A stretch of 64,000 bases of DNA from Lampris incognitus (Eukaryota > Chordata > Actinopteri > Lampriformes > Lampridae). A model generated the notes under the pieces. That model did not search any database. It had not been told where the DNA came from and saw only the letters and a list, made by a program, of their open reading frames with translations. Positions within the stretch are counted from its first letter, which is position 1; each line of letters begins with the position of its first letter. Positions 33,260 through 45,200 of this stretch are shown here, piece after piece. The DNA is taken from NCBI RefSeq assembly GCF_029633865.1, contig NC_079220.1, forward strand, positions 59,884,077 to 59,948,076. Reading direction: 5' to 3'. The position numbers and the translations under genes are program-made.

Positions 33260-33840
33260 TCGCTGGCTAGCAGAAATGCGAACAGGAGAGCCGAGCACGT
33301 AAGTCTCTCCCTGCCAGTACATAGCCTCTCCAACAGCAAGCCCTATGTAGCGCCGCCTAATGGCGACACACGGTAACTGGGTACACCTTGGACCCTGGCT
33401 GAACTACAAGGGACTTGGAGGAGGTCTGGCCCCTAGACCACCGATGTGTTGATGTTCCCTGATGCCTACGAACCAGCCCCAGCTATGGGGTAAATAGTGC
33501 CACCTAGTGGATACTTCGGAAGAGGCATAGGCTACGGGAGTAAAGCTCTATACAACATCAACGTCCACAGTGTTACGGGAGTGAACCCCTATACAACATC
33601 TACAGTGCTGTTGTTTTTTGTTTTTCTTTCCCTTTTGTATCTGTCTATGTCGGAGAGTACTGCTGGCATCGTGTGTGGCTGCCGCTTCACCCTCTCGTAG
33701 CCCCCCCTTCCCATCCATCCCTGTACATCTGTGTTGTGTTTGTCTGTTGTCTTGTTTCACCCTGCTTATTGTAAAGCCACTTTGAGTGTTAGAAAAGCGC
33801 TATATAAGATTAATTTAATATTGTTATTATTATTATTATT
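33260..33840 (+). repeat. Deleted LINE: 5' module joined to a 3' end
   Basis: 33285-33390 repeats the leader of the LINE at 18690-18800 (gccgagcacgtaagtctctc, cacacggtaactgggtac). 33690-33840 is a LINE-like 3' end, with tgtaaagccactttgagtgt, aaaagcgctatataag and an (att)n tail. No ORF2 remains between them, so either a large internal deletion or two adjacent fragments explain it. Confidence 0.5.
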
Positions 33841-33915
33841 AACATTTCATGGACACAGCTTTGGCCCAGGCATACTTTTAGCTAGCCCTTTGAGAGACCC
33901 AACACATGAAATGAA

Positions 33916-34424
33916 AGGTCTTTAGTTTTTTTTTTTTTATAAATTTATTTCTAGTTTTTCTCCTTATCCCACCCGATTAACCCAATGGCATATGGCCGGA
34001 ACTCTTGTCCAGTAACTCCCCTGGCTCACGTGTCCACAGGAAGGAGATAGTCGTAACACCAGCTTCCTTCAAACTCGTGTCGGCTGCTCTCGCTATTTAC
34101 ACGCTGAAGCCTCCTCGCATGGATTGCATCACCTTCAGGCCGCGAAGGAGGCGTAGGGAGAACGCTTTCAGTTGCTTGGCTGCAGGTGCCCGGGTGGGCC
34201 AGAGGGGTCGCTGGAGAAGGACGGGTCCCCGAACACTACACCGACCTACACCCACTATCCCTCGGGTAAGGGTGGCCTAATGAAGGCCTTACCCTGTGGA
34301 CGCTCTGGCCGTGACCGGTTACGGCGAGTCTGGGACACGAACCTCCCAGCCACGTGACGAGCGGGTTGCAAGAACGGCGGGTTATTCCGCTCAGCCATCA
34401 GAGCGGCAGGTCTTCAGTTTTTTT
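33916..34424 (-). repeat. tRNA-derived SINE (family B) with target duplication
   Basis: The body 33933-34407 is inserted on the minus strand. It starts tgccgctctgatggctgagc (A box tggctgagcgg), has a B-box-like ggttcgtgtcc, a body of about 400 bp and an A-rich end (T run on the + strand). It is bounded by aggtctttagttttttt (33916-33932) and aggtcttcagttttttt (34408-34424), a 17-bp target duplication with one change. The flank and tail make the insertion clear. Confidence 0.88.
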
Positions 34425-34624
34425 GTCTGATTTTGTGGAATTAGTGACAAATATCATTTAACATAATAAAGTTTGATTAATTTACAACCAATCTAGTAAT
34501 TTTGGCCTACTTTGGAGTCAACTTCCCTGATGAAATGAAAGATCTTTCTTTTCAGACCTCACCCTAACCCAAGCAATTCAGACCCCATACCTGTAGTAAT
34601 GCCATGGATGGTCAGCAGGATTGC

Positions 34625-34749
34625 AATATGTAAAGGTGAGTTTCGCCAGGGGGACGTAGCGCGTGGGAGGATCACGCTATTCCCCCCCAGTTCCCCCTCC
34701 CCCCCGAACAGCCACCCAACTGACCAGAGGAGGAGCTAGTGCAGCGACT
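34625..34749 (-). repeat. tRNA-derived SINE (family A), 3' part, split by a LINE
   Basis: gtttcgccagggggacgtag, gcgtgggaggatcacgctat and gaggaggagctagtgcagcg are the middle-to-3' part of family A on the minus strand. The remainder (36137-36292) lies 1.4 kb away, beyond the LINE at 34750-36136. Confidence 0.82.
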
Positions 34750-36096
34750 TCAGACCAGTTGCCCTAACATCTGTGGCCATGAAAGCATTTGAGTGCATCA
34801 TTTTGTCACACTTGAAATCTTGTACCTCCCCAGTGATGGACCCATATCAGTTTGCCTATCAAGCCAACCGGTCTGTTGAGGATGCGGTTAGCATAGCCCT
34901 GCACCACCTGGAATCACCAAACACCTACGCACACATCCTGTTCATAGACTTTAGTTCTCCCTTCAACTCCATCAACCCAATCAAACTCTTTACCATACTC
35001 TTGGATATGAACATTGGTCCAGCCATATGCCACTGGAATTGGAGCTTCCTGTGGAACAGGCCACAGAGGGTGAAGGTTAATAACCTAACCTCGCACCCTC
35101 TTACCCTCAGTACAGGTGCTCCTCAGGGCTGTGTTCTCTCCCCTTGGCTCTTCTCACTTTACACCACCCACCTCACATCCACGGATGGCTCTGTGAAAAT
35201 AATGAAATGGGCAGATGACACAACCATTGTCGGCCTCATCTCCAACAATGATGAAACCCAGTACCGCACTGAAGTAGACCAAGCTGTCACTTGGTGCTCA
35301 GACAACAGTCTTCTGCTTAATACAGCCAAAACCCAAGAACTCATTATTGACTTCCAATGCATGCCGAATCCTAAAACACCCATACAAATGAACGGAGACC
35401 CCATCACCACCACGACTCTTTTAAATTCCTTGGAACATACATCAGCACCAACCTGAAGTGGAACATTAACACTGAACACATCACTGGAAAAGCTCAACGA
35501 TGACTTTACTTTCTTAGGCAGCTTAAAAAATACCGGCTCAAACATCAACTGCTCATTCTGTTTTACTCAGCCATTATCCAGTCCATCATAACATCTCCTA
35601 TTACAGTAATATAGTATTACTGTATTACAGTATGGTACGGCCAGTCAAACACGGAAAAAACTGCTGCGGATTGTCAACAAGGCATCCAAAATCATAGGCA
35701 ACCCACTCCCTTCAGTTGAATCTCTAGTACATACTCACCAGACTGTAAAGCGAGCAAAGAAGATCACCTCCGACCCCTCACATCCTGCTCATCACCTCTT
35801 CCAGCTCCTTCCCTCAGGGAGGCGCTACAGATCACGGTCAACTAAGACTAAACACTTCACAAACAGTTTTTCCCCTAGTCATCAGGACTCTGAATTCCTC
35901 CCTATAGTCCCTCCTCACACACCACTGCCATAAACACCACCATTCACCTGTTATGCCTGATATGTTTGTTATTGTATAGCTGTATTGTTAGTGATCATAT
36001 GTGGAGTGTCTGTTGTTGTACATGTATGTATTGTGCTGCAGAGTGTAAAGTGTACCAAAAACAGATTCCACCGGCCTTGGTCGTGTGGCTAATAAA

Positions 36097-36136
<40 letters not shown>
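34750..36136 (+). pseudogene. Rex1-like LINE fragment inserted in a SINE
   Basis: 34773-35456 reads MAMKAFECIILSHLKSC, DPYQFAYQANRSVEDAVSIA, ILFIDFSSPFNSINPIKL, STGAPQGCVLSPWLFSLY and MKWADDTTIVGLISNNDE, RT blocks of a Rex1/CR1-like element with the ADD motif intact. Later frames, with shifts from about 35430, continue with FLRQLKKYRL and then LTSCSSPLPAPS. The 3' end is gtggctaataaaatta and then a (tatc)n tail (36097-36136). It is 5'-truncated and frameshifted. Confidence 0.88.
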
Positions 36137-36292
36137 CCAGGACACATACCCACATCTGGCTTCCCACTGGCAGACACAGCCAATTGTTTCTATAGGGATG
36201 CCCATCCAGGCCGGAGGTAACATGAGGATTTGAATCGGTGATCCCTGTGTTGGTAGGCAACGGACTGGACCGCTATGCTACCCGGACGCCCA
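36137..36292 (-). repeat. tRNA-derived SINE (family A), 5' part with Pol III boxes
   Basis: Minus strand from 36292: gcgtccgggtagcatagcgg (A box), then ggcaccgattcaaatcc-like B box (tgattcgaa in family form, here gattcaaatcctc), and tgttacctccggcctgga. It continues the SINE interrupted at 34749; aggacacatacccacatctg directly follows the LINE tail. Confidence 0.82.
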
Positions 36293-36483
36293 AAGTTGAC
36301 TTATTTTAAAAACAAATGAAATAACTTTCATGTAGTGGGCCTCCGAAGCGTTCTCTGAAACTAGGCCTGTGCCAAGGCTGAGCTCTTTGGAGGCCCGATA
36401 AATGAACGTTTACAGATTTGATTACTTTTTTGTAATCCAATGGATTAGTTACTAATTACAAAAATTACAATGTAATCTGTATT

Positions 36484-36615
36484 CAGTAACGGAGTAGCCC
36501 TGTGATAGCCTGGCAGCCTGTCCAGGGTTTCTGCCTGCCTGCCACCCAATGACTGCTAGAATAGGTTCCTGAATCCCACGACCCCGATTGGGATAAGCGG
36601 CTTGGGTGGAATGGA
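36484..36615 (-). repeat. Fish interspersed repeat (catccattatcc family), copy 4, worn
   Basis: gcctgtccagggtttctgcc, cctgccacccaatgactgct and gggataagcggcttgggtgg on the minus-strand orientation, with more substitutions than the other copies. Confidence 0.75.
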
Positions 36616-36619
36616 ATGG

Positions 36620-37900
36620 TAACAGACTAAATTTCAAGTAATCTGACCCAAAACTGTTTCAGGAATACAGCCTACTCCGTAGAAATAAGAAATTGGTGAG
36701 GAGCCAGGAGAGCGGCAGCCGTACTGTTCGGCGCCATCTTGACATTAGATAGCAGATTTGCTTTAACAGATAGTACAGAGAAATACATTTTATTTTAGTA
36801 TTCTCTAAGACAGTGACAAGATGTTGATTTTTAGTGCCTTTTCAACTCTAGGTGGTGGCAAACAGTCCAAAATGTAGTTCAAAAATGTACAATTTTACAT
36901 TTGAGAGGAGAACTTTAAAAGTAAGTGAGCACTTGTTTTTAGCTCCATTTCTGCCTACTCACATTTAAAAAAAAAAAAAAAAAAGGTAAACGAAGGGGTG
37001 TAGATTAAGAGGGCAGTAATGGTGGTATGTGTTAGACTGAAGGTGGCAGTGTTGTAGTAGAACACTGCCCCAGCTTCTTACAGGCGCACCCAGAGAATTT
37101 AGCTGGCTAATGTCTGCGTGTGGCCTCATATTTTATTGGTTTAACATGCTGGATTGCACGCATGTTGGCCATCTCGCTTGGCTCTCAGTGCTTTTGGTGC
37201 ACCCATATGATTTAAGCAGTTCGGAGAGGGTAGCTCATGATGTGCATTTTACCCCGGACACATGAAAAAGCATAGATTTTCTCCCTCAAAGTGGCCATGC
37301 AATGCACCTAATTTTTTCTTGAATTTTTCGTGAAGGCAAACAGCTCTACCATCCTAAACCCATACTAATAAAATTTTCAGCTCAAAAACGTAAAAAACAA
37401 AACAAAAAAAGAAATCATGATCCTTTTAAAAGGGATAAAGAAAACGGTGGTCTCCATAATCCTCGGGTGTGCTACAGGGGAAATGCTTGGATGCTGAACT
37501 CAGAGCCATTAGTTAGCGGATAATGAAAACTGCTGTCATTCTGTGTTATGGTTAGTGGTTCAAACACTACTACATGATCAGCATAGTCATTCTCAGGTCA
37601 TTCTTGGTTTGGAAGTCAAGGGAGGGCTCCACATGCTGCTATGTTAATCAGCATGTGGTACGGCCAGAAGCACTTATTCAAGTGGTGAGACAATACAAAG
37701 CAATGATAGTCATCAGTGAGCAGTCCATAATTTGTTTGTGTGTTTTTTTTCTAACATATCCTTTCATTTTTACAAATGAAACAGGAAAAGAATCTGGAAA
37801 TATACTCCATTACTTGGTTGAATCATTAATCATCAATTGATTAATTAAAATTCCTAGAAAAACAAATTCTGTTGTTTCCTAAGTTCAAAGTTACTTTCAA
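36620..37900. other. Intergenic, no gene recognised
   Basis: AT-rich, with an A run at about 36966-36984. The + strand frame at 37574-37840 has no family resemblance. Confidence 0.3.
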
Positions 37901-38667
37901 CTACAGTACTGTGAAAAAGTATCTGGCCCTTCCCTGATTTCCTTTATTTTTACATATTTGTCACACTGGATGTTTTCAGAGCTTCATACAAAATGTAATA
38001 TAAGACAAGGAGAACTTGAGTAAACACAAAATACAGTTTTTAAAAGGATCATATCCACTATTGAAGGGGAAAAAAAGTTATCCAACACCCATATGAAAAA
38101 GTAATTGGTCCCCTGAAGGTAATAACTGGTTGTGCCACCTTCAGCGGCAACAACTGCAAACAAATGCCTCCTCCTACAATTGGAGATCAGTCTTTCACAT
38201 TGCTGTGGAAGAGTTTTGGCCTAGTCTACTTTGCAGAATTGCTGTAATTCAGCAACATTGGAGGTTTTTAAGCATGAACTGCTCGTTTAATGTCCTGCCA
38301 CAGCATCTTGATGGGGTTCAAGTCAGGACTTTGACTAGGCCACTCCAAAACCTTATTTTGTTTCCTTTCAGCCATTTCTTAGGTGGACTTAGTCCTGAGT
38401 TTTGGATTATTGTCCTGCAGCATAATCCAATTATGCTTCAGATTACAGACTGATGACCGGACCTTCTCCTTCAGAATTCATGGTTCCTTCAATGATGGCA
38501 AGTCTACCAGGCCCTGAGGCAACAAAGCATACCCACACCATCACACTACCACCACCGTGTTTGACTGTTGGTATGATGTTCTTATTGTGAAATGCTGCGT
38601 TTGCACAACACCAGTCATAACAGGAACCCATGTCTTCCAAAAAAGTGTGTGTGTTTGTGGAGGGGGG

Positions 38668-38788
38668 TGATCCATCCATTATCCAAACTGCTTATCCAGT
38701 TGGGGTCACGGGATGCTGGAGCCTATTCCAGCAGTCATGGGGCGGCAGTCGGGAGACACCCTGGACAGGCCGCCAGGCCATCACAGGG

Positions 38789-38828
<40 letters not shown>

Positions 38829-39030
38829 CAGGACAATTTAGTACGGCCGAGTCACCTGACGTACATGTCTTTGGACTGTGGAAGGAAACCCACACAGACA
38901 CGGGGAGAACATGCAAACTCCACACAGAGGACGACCCGGGACCACCCCCAAGGTTGGACTACCCCGGGGCTCGAACCCAGGACCTTCTTGCTGTGAGGCA
39001 ACTGTGCTAACCACGATGCCACCATGCTGC
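38668..39030 (+). repeat. Fish interspersed repeat, long form, inside the Tc1-like element
   Basis: Starts tccatccattatccaaact, includes gagacaccctggacaggccg and a (CA)n run (38791-38823). It then continues into the long tail: catgtctttggactgtggaa, gggagaacatgcaaactcca, ggactaccccggggctcgaa and tgtgctaaccacgatgccac. Confidence 0.85.
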
Positions 39031-39224
39031 CCTCAATCCATATCATTTCTTTAAATGTGTTGCTCACCAACGGGAGCATTGAATACCACCCCACCCCACC
39101 CCCAAACTGCTTTAACACCATTCAGTCACAACAAAAAGTTAATTGCCATAGAGGTTATGGCCATTTTGGATCACGGTGACATAAAATCCTGAGGACAGGT
39201 CTACGGTGACCGCAGCTCTGCTGA

Positions 39225-39418
39225 TTCACCTGACCTACATGTCTTTGGACTGTGGGAGGAAACCGGAGCCCCCGGAGGAAACCCACACAGACACGGGGAG
39301 AACATGCAAACTCCACACAGAGGACGACCCCCAAGGTTGGACTACCCCGGGGCTCGAACCTAGGGCCTTCTTGCTGTGAGGTGACCGCGCTAACCACGGT
39401 GCCACCGTGCTGCCGACT
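39225..39418 (+). repeat. Second copy of the long tail inside the Tc1-like element
   Basis: acctgacctacatgtctttg, gggagaacatgcaaactcca, ggactaccccggggctcgaa and gcgctaaccacggtgccacc repeat the tail at 38850-39030, without the catccattatcc head. Confidence 0.85.
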
Positions 39419-39485
39419 AAGTGTGACAAATATGAAAAAATAGAGGAAATTAAGAAGAGGGCAAATACTTTTTCACGGCACTGTG

Positions 39486-40515
39486 CCCCATGGGTGCTTA
39501 CACTTTTTTCCCTCTCAGCTCTGTTAAGTAATTCCAATAAATTACTTCTTCCTTTTTATCATTTAAAACAGAGCAACAAAGAACAATATGATTCTACACA
39601 TCTAATGGGTGACTAGTAACAAATGTGCACAGTAAGATAACCACTCATATTGGACTCTTTAAATTGCAGTAGCGTTTGTTCATCTGTTCTGAACACATCC
39701 TACAGGTAAAACGATGCAAAAGTTATAAAATACGTTTGGATGCCATCAATGAATTTGAATATTCTTGTGGATTACAATATTTTTGAAGATCATGGTATTA
39801 AACAGTGATTTGATGATATGCAATGTATTGCTTTTGAAAAAGGACCCTCCCAACCCTGCTTTTGAGTATGTCCAAATACCTCAGCCTGGGTCCAAAACAT
39901 TAACAAAACAAATCTTAAAGGAATGAATTGGTAGTCTACTCAAGTTCTGCTGCTCCGAAATGTAACTTGGTACCAAATATAACAGCTTAAGCAAGGGGTT
40001 CTGTTCTCTCTTGCGTACAAGTCAAATAGCCCCACGTTACATCCTGTCCACCCTCTTGTTGCTTCCATGCATGGTGTTTCCAACTCATTCATTCACAAAT
40101 TCAGCCATGCATTTTATTCGTACAGCACGTGCCGTAGCGTATGTGGAACGATGGTTGACCAGGGTGCTACTAGATTCGCGTTGCACGTGCAGTCTGAAGA
40201 AACGTATGACACAAGTTTAATATGTGGCGTACTGTGTGTAGTAGTGCATGGATAGTGAAATGTGAACTGGCCATGTGCTGAAGTGTAGGCTTGTGCCCAC
40301 ATCTTAGAGCCACACAGCAACTCTGTCCTTTCCCGACATGACTTGAGGTATTCGCTCTCCAGCGGCACAAAGCGCCGACACGTGTAAGCGAATACATGTG
40401 CGTTATAACGTCATGCTCGTCAACAGCTTTCACTTTCTGCCTTCGCTGTTGGGGCGCGGCTTTATCCCTGCTTGGTATTTGCTGCGAGCAGCGAGTTCAC
40501 CTAAGTTGACTCGGA
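39486..40515. other. Intergenic, no gene recognised
   Basis: No exon or RNA feature supported. GC content rises towards the CpG island from about 40360. Confidence 0.3.
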
Positions 40516-40517
40516 GT

Positions 40518-40518
<1 letters not shown>

Positions 40519-40581
<63 letters not shown>
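40519..40581. repeat. (CA)n microsatellite
   Basis: Pure ca dinucleotide run of about 62 bp upstream of the CpG island. Confidence 0.97.
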
Positions 40582-40583
<2 letters not shown>

Positions 40584-40680
40584 CCTAGTTTTCCCATTTC
40601 TATCACACGTATACGAGCAGGGAGAGGCGGTTTCTTCCTGCAGGCTGCCGCTGTGCCAATGCGCAAACAGTCCACGCTGC

Positions 40681-40758
40681 GGGATAGGTCTCCCGAAACC
40701 GAGGCTGGGATAGGTCTCCCCAAACCGAGGCTGGGATAGGTCTCCCCAAACCGAGGCT
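40681..40758 (+). repeat. Three tandem 26-bp units upstream of the predicted first exon
   Basis: gggataggtctccc[g/c]aaacc plus gaggct, repeated three times exactly apart from one base. It is close to the likely start site and could act as clustered protein-binding sites. Confidence 0.95.
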
Positions 40759-40759
40759 G

Positions 40760-40994
40760 TGCTCGAAACGATCATGCGATTGAGAGACGAGCGCGTCATG
40801 CGCGCCGTCTCTCTCTCCTCTCCTGTGCTCCGTGCGATCGGTGACTCTGTGCTCCGCAGTCCCTGGGGCGCCTGTACCGCCCGCTCGGCTCACCATGAAC
40901 GGCTGCCTATAGCCCGGAGAAAGCGAGGGGGCAGAGAGACGGAGAGACAGAGAGACACCCTCCATTGCTCCACACCAACTTCCCAGCGAGGGCG
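40760..40994 (+). other. Candidate non-coding first exon with a short upstream ORF
   Basis: Ends at a consensus donor (ggtaagtg). In it, caccatgaac at 40891-40900 has a good Kozak context but opens a frame of only five codons (stop at 40910-40912). This would make it an upstream ORF in a 5' UTR. The left border is a guess. Confidence 0.4.
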
Positions 40995-42248
40995 GTAAGT
41001 GCGTGTGTCTTTGCGCCGCGTTATGAGGGGACCCTGCCGGGCTCGTCCGGGGCTTCGCCGGCCCAACACGGGACGTCTTATCATCCATCCGGGCTGCAGC
41101 GTTGTGGCACCGTGGCTTTTGTGGTGAATACTGAACATTTGCTGACACACAGCACCAACTTTTAGCTGCGGACGGTGTGCGTGTGATGCGGCGTGCGGTC
41201 CAGGTGAGCACAGACCAACTTTGCACACGCGCCTCGCTGGGCTTCCTTCCCTCCTTCCTTCCCTCCCTCCTTCCTGCCCGTCCTCCATGCGGCTTTGTTT
41301 CACAGCGAGCGCACCACTTGGGTTTAGGGTGTTGTGACTGTCATGAAATACTTGGTACAGTCGTGAAACAATGTGATGACTGTCGAGTTTTCTCGGAGCA
41401 GCCCAACCTGCGAGAGAGAGAGAGTTTAACATAAATATGCCTCCCTCCCTTCCCCCCTCCCCCGTACCGCACTGGTTCCGTCTGGCTCGCCCTCAGCTGC
41501 TGCGTGTCCTGGGATGACCTGTTGATGTCGGGAAAATGGAGAATAGCGGGGGAGCGATTTCCCCATCCCCCAAATATGTCAACAAGTAACGTCGGGGCCT
41601 GGCGGGCAGCAGCAGCAGGGTCCCCTCGCCTCGCCTCGTCGTCCTGTGCTATGTCAAGTCTCCTGCTTTTGTGCGCCGCTGCAGAAACGCTCGACATTGT
41701 ACAAGCGCGTTTGTACGAGAAGCGGATTTAAGATGTGTGAAGTGTGTTAGCTTAGCCGCTAGCTAGCTCTGTCCTGCTCCGTGGATGGCAGGAGGAGGTG
41801 GTTCAACGCTGCAGCGCTGCCAGGGGGGGGAAGACTGACATGCGCACCGGCTCGGCTCACATGGGCGGACTCGCGGAGTTATAACTTGCAGAGTTGTAAG
41901 TGGGGCACTGGTGGACAGATAGCCCGTAAACACACCCGCCCTCCACCGGCTACAACCAGCGTTTGCTGCCGTCCTCTGCCGCCTCCCCCGGCCCGTGCCG
42001 GCAGTGGAGCACCCCGAGCGGCCGGACGGGCACAAGGCGCGGTGCGGTCACCCCCCCCCCCCCAGCCGCACACCCACCACCGGTGCGGTGAGACCTCGTT
42101 ATCAATTTGGTTGGATCTTTTGCATCCATTCCGGTCGTACGCTGCCTCGGGAGAGCGTGGTGGTGCTCACACAAGGTATGCATAGGTACACAGTCCTGAA
42201 CTCTCCTCGCACTTCATTCCTTCTTCGGGTTTTACATGCAATGTACAA

Positions 42249-45200
42249 ATGATGTTTGGGGTCTTCTATGAAGTTCAGCTGATGTTTGGGGTCTTCTATA
42301 ATGTTCAGCCGATGTTTAGGGTCTTATATAATATTCGGCCGATGTTTAGGGTCTTCTTTAATGGTCAGCTGATGTTTAGGGTCTTTAATGTTCAGCTGAT
42401 TTTTAGGGTCTTCTATAATGTTCAGCTGATGTTTAGGGTCTTTAATGGTCAGCTGATGTTTAGGGTCTTCTATAATATTCAGCTGATGTTTAGGGTCTTC
42501 TTTAATGGTCAGCTGATGTTTAGGGTCTTCTATAATGTTCAGCTGATGTTTAGGGTCTTCTATAATGTTCAGCTGATGTTTAGAGTCTTCTATAATGTTC
42601 AGCTGATGTTTAGGGTCTTTAATGGTCAGCTGATGTTTAGGGTCTTCTATAATATTCAGCTGATGTTTAGGGTCTTCTTTAATGTTCAGCCGATGTTTAG
42701 GGTCTTCTTTAATGGTCAGCTGATGTTTAGGGTCTTCTTTAATGGTCAGCTGATGTTTAGGGTCTTCTATAATATTCAGCCGATGTTTAGGGTCTTCTAT
42801 AATATTCAGCTAATGTTTAGGGTCTTCTTTAATGGTCAGCTGATGTTTAGGGTCTTCTATAATGATCAGCTGATGTTTAGGGTCTTCTATAATGGTCAGC
42901 TGATGTTTAGGGTTTTCTATGATGTTCAGCTGATGTTTAGGGTCTTCTATAACGTTCAACCGATGTTTAGGGTCTTCTTTAACGGTCAGCCGATGTTTAG
43001 GGTCTTCTATAATGTTCAGCCGATGTTTAGGGTCATCTATAATATTAAGCCGATGTTTAGGGTCTTCTTTAATGGTCAGCTGATGTTTAGGGTCTTCTAT
43101 AATATTCAGCCGATGTTTAGGGTCTTCTATAATATTCAGCTAATCTTTAGGGTCTTTTTTAATGGTCAGCTGATGTTTAGGGTCTCCTATAATGATCAGC
43201 TGATGTTTAGGGTCTTCTATAATGGTCAGCTGATGTTTAGGGTCTTCTATAATGGTCAGCTGATGTTTAGGGTCTTCTATAATATTCAGCTGATGTTTAG
43301 GGTCTTCTATAATGTTCAGCTGATGTTTAGGGTCTTTAATGGTCAGCTGATGTTTAGGGTCTTCTATAATGTTCAGCCGATGTTTAGGGTCTTCTTTAAT
43401 GGTCAGCTGATGTTTAGGGTCTTCTTTAATGGTCAGCTGATGTTTAGGGTCTTCTATAATATTCAGCTGATGTTTAGGGTCTTCTTTAATGGTCAGCGGA
43501 TGTTTAGGGTCTTGTTTAATGGTCAGCTGATGTTTAGTGTCTTCTATAATATTCAGCTGATGTTTAGTGTCTTCTATATGTTCAGCTGATGTTTAGGGTC
43601 TTCTTTAATGGTGAGCTGATGTTTAGGGTCTTCTATAATGTTAAGCCGATGTTTAGGGTCTTCTATAATATTCAGCCGATGTTTAGGGTCTTCTTTAATG
43701 GTTAGCTGATGTTTAGGGTCTTCTATAATATTCAGCTGATGTTAAGGGTCTTGTTTAATGGTCAGCTGATGTTTAGGGTCTTGTTTAATGGTCAGCTGAT
43801 GTTTAGGGTCTTCTATAATGTTCAGCTGATGTTTAGGGTTTTCTATAATGGTCAGCTGATGTTTAGGGTCTTCTATAATGTTCAGCTGATGTTTAGGGTC
43901 TTCTATAATGTTCAGCTGATGTTTAGGGTTTTCTATAATGTTCAGCCGATGTTTAGAGTCTTCTTCAATGGTCAGCTGATGTTTAGGGTCTTCTATAATG
44001 TTCAGCCGATGTTTAGGGTCTTCTATAATATTCAGCTGATTTTTATGGTCTTCTCTGATGTTTAGGGTCGTCTTCTATAATGTTCTGCTGATGTTTAGGG
44101 TCGTCTTCTGTAATGTTCAGCCGATGTTTAGGGTCTTGTTTAATGGTCAGCTGATGTTTAGTGTCTTCTATAATATTCAGCTGATTTTTATGGTCTTCTG
44201 TAATTTTCAGCTGATGTTTAGGGTCGTCTTCTATAATATTCAGCTGATGTTTAGGGTCGTCTTCTATAATGTTCAGCCGATGTTTAGGGTCTTTAACGGC
44301 CAGCTGATGTTTAGTGTCTTCTATAATGTTCAGCTGATTTTTAGGGTCGTCTTCTGTAATGTTCAGCCGATGTTTAGGGTCTTGTTTAATGGTCAGCTGA
44401 TATTTAGTGTCTTCTATAATATTCAGCTGATTTTTATGGTCTTCTGTAATGTTATGCTGATGTTTAGGGTCGTCTTCTATAATATTCAGCTGATGTTTAG
44501 GGTCGTCTTCTCTAATGTTCAGCCGATGTTTAGGGTCTTGTTTAATGGTCAGCTGATGTTTAGTGTCTTCTATAATATTCAGCTGATGTTTAGGGTCTTC
44601 TATAATATTCAGCTGATTTTTAGGGTCTTCTATATATTCAGCTGATGTTTAGGGTCTTCTATAATGGTCAGCTGATGTTTAGGGTCTTCTATAATATTCA
44701 GCTGATGTTTAGGGTCTTCTATAATGTTCAGCTGATGTTTAGGGTCTTCTTTAATGGTCAGCTGATGTTTAGGGTCTTTAATGGTCAGCTGATGTTTAGG
44801 GTCTTCTATAATATTCAGCTGATGTTTAGGGTCTTCTATAATGGTCAGCTGATGTTGAGGGTCTTCTATAATGTTCAGCTGATGTTTAGGGTTTTCTATA
44901 ATGTTCAGCTGATGTTTAGAGTCTTCTATAATGTTCAGCCGATGTTTAGGGTCTTCTTTAATGGTCAGCTGATGTTTAGGGTCTTCTATGATGTTCAGCT
45001 GATGTTTAGGGTCTTCTATAATATTCAGCTGATTTTTAGGGTCTTCTATAATGGTCAGCTGATGTTTAGGGTCTTCTATAATATTCAGCTGATGTTTAGG
45101 GTCTTCTATAATGGTCAGCTGATGTTTAGGGTCTTCTATAATATTCAGCTGATTTGTAGGGTCTTCTTTAATGGTCAGCTGATGTTTAGGGTCTTCTTTA

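Larger units (their letters stand above)
37902..39485 (-). mobile_element. Tc1-like transposon remnant with nested repeats
   Basis: The left end tacagtactgtgaaaaagta and the right end, read on the minus strand, cacagtgccgtgaaaaagta are inverted termini. Minus-strand frames at 38679-38443 carry IIPTVKHGGGSVMVWVCFVA and SGPGRLAIIEGTMNSEGE, the core of a Tc1/mariner transposase (DDE region). The rest of the transposase is shifted and gapped. Interspersed repeats at 38668-39030 and 39225-39415 have entered the element. It is inactive. Confidence 0.85.
40600..42185 (+). promoter_or_regulatory. CpG island, probable promoter of a gene to the right
   Basis: Dense CpG sequence without coding frames of recognisable family. 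It contains a 26-bp triplicated motif (40681-40758), CT-rich initiator-like sequence around 40808-40830, and two strong + strand donors: ggcg|gtaagt at 40994/40995 and caag|gtatgc at 42174/42175. This fits one or two non-coding first exons of a gene transcribed rightwards whose coding exons are outside the window. The gene cannot be named from this sequence. Confidence 0.6.

Noticed and set aside
42249-43589. A 446-codon open frame of MFRVFYNVQL-type repeats
   Set aside because: It is the translation of a 30-bp tandem array with no stops in one frame. There are no flanking exons and no domain, and frame changes occur later in the same array.
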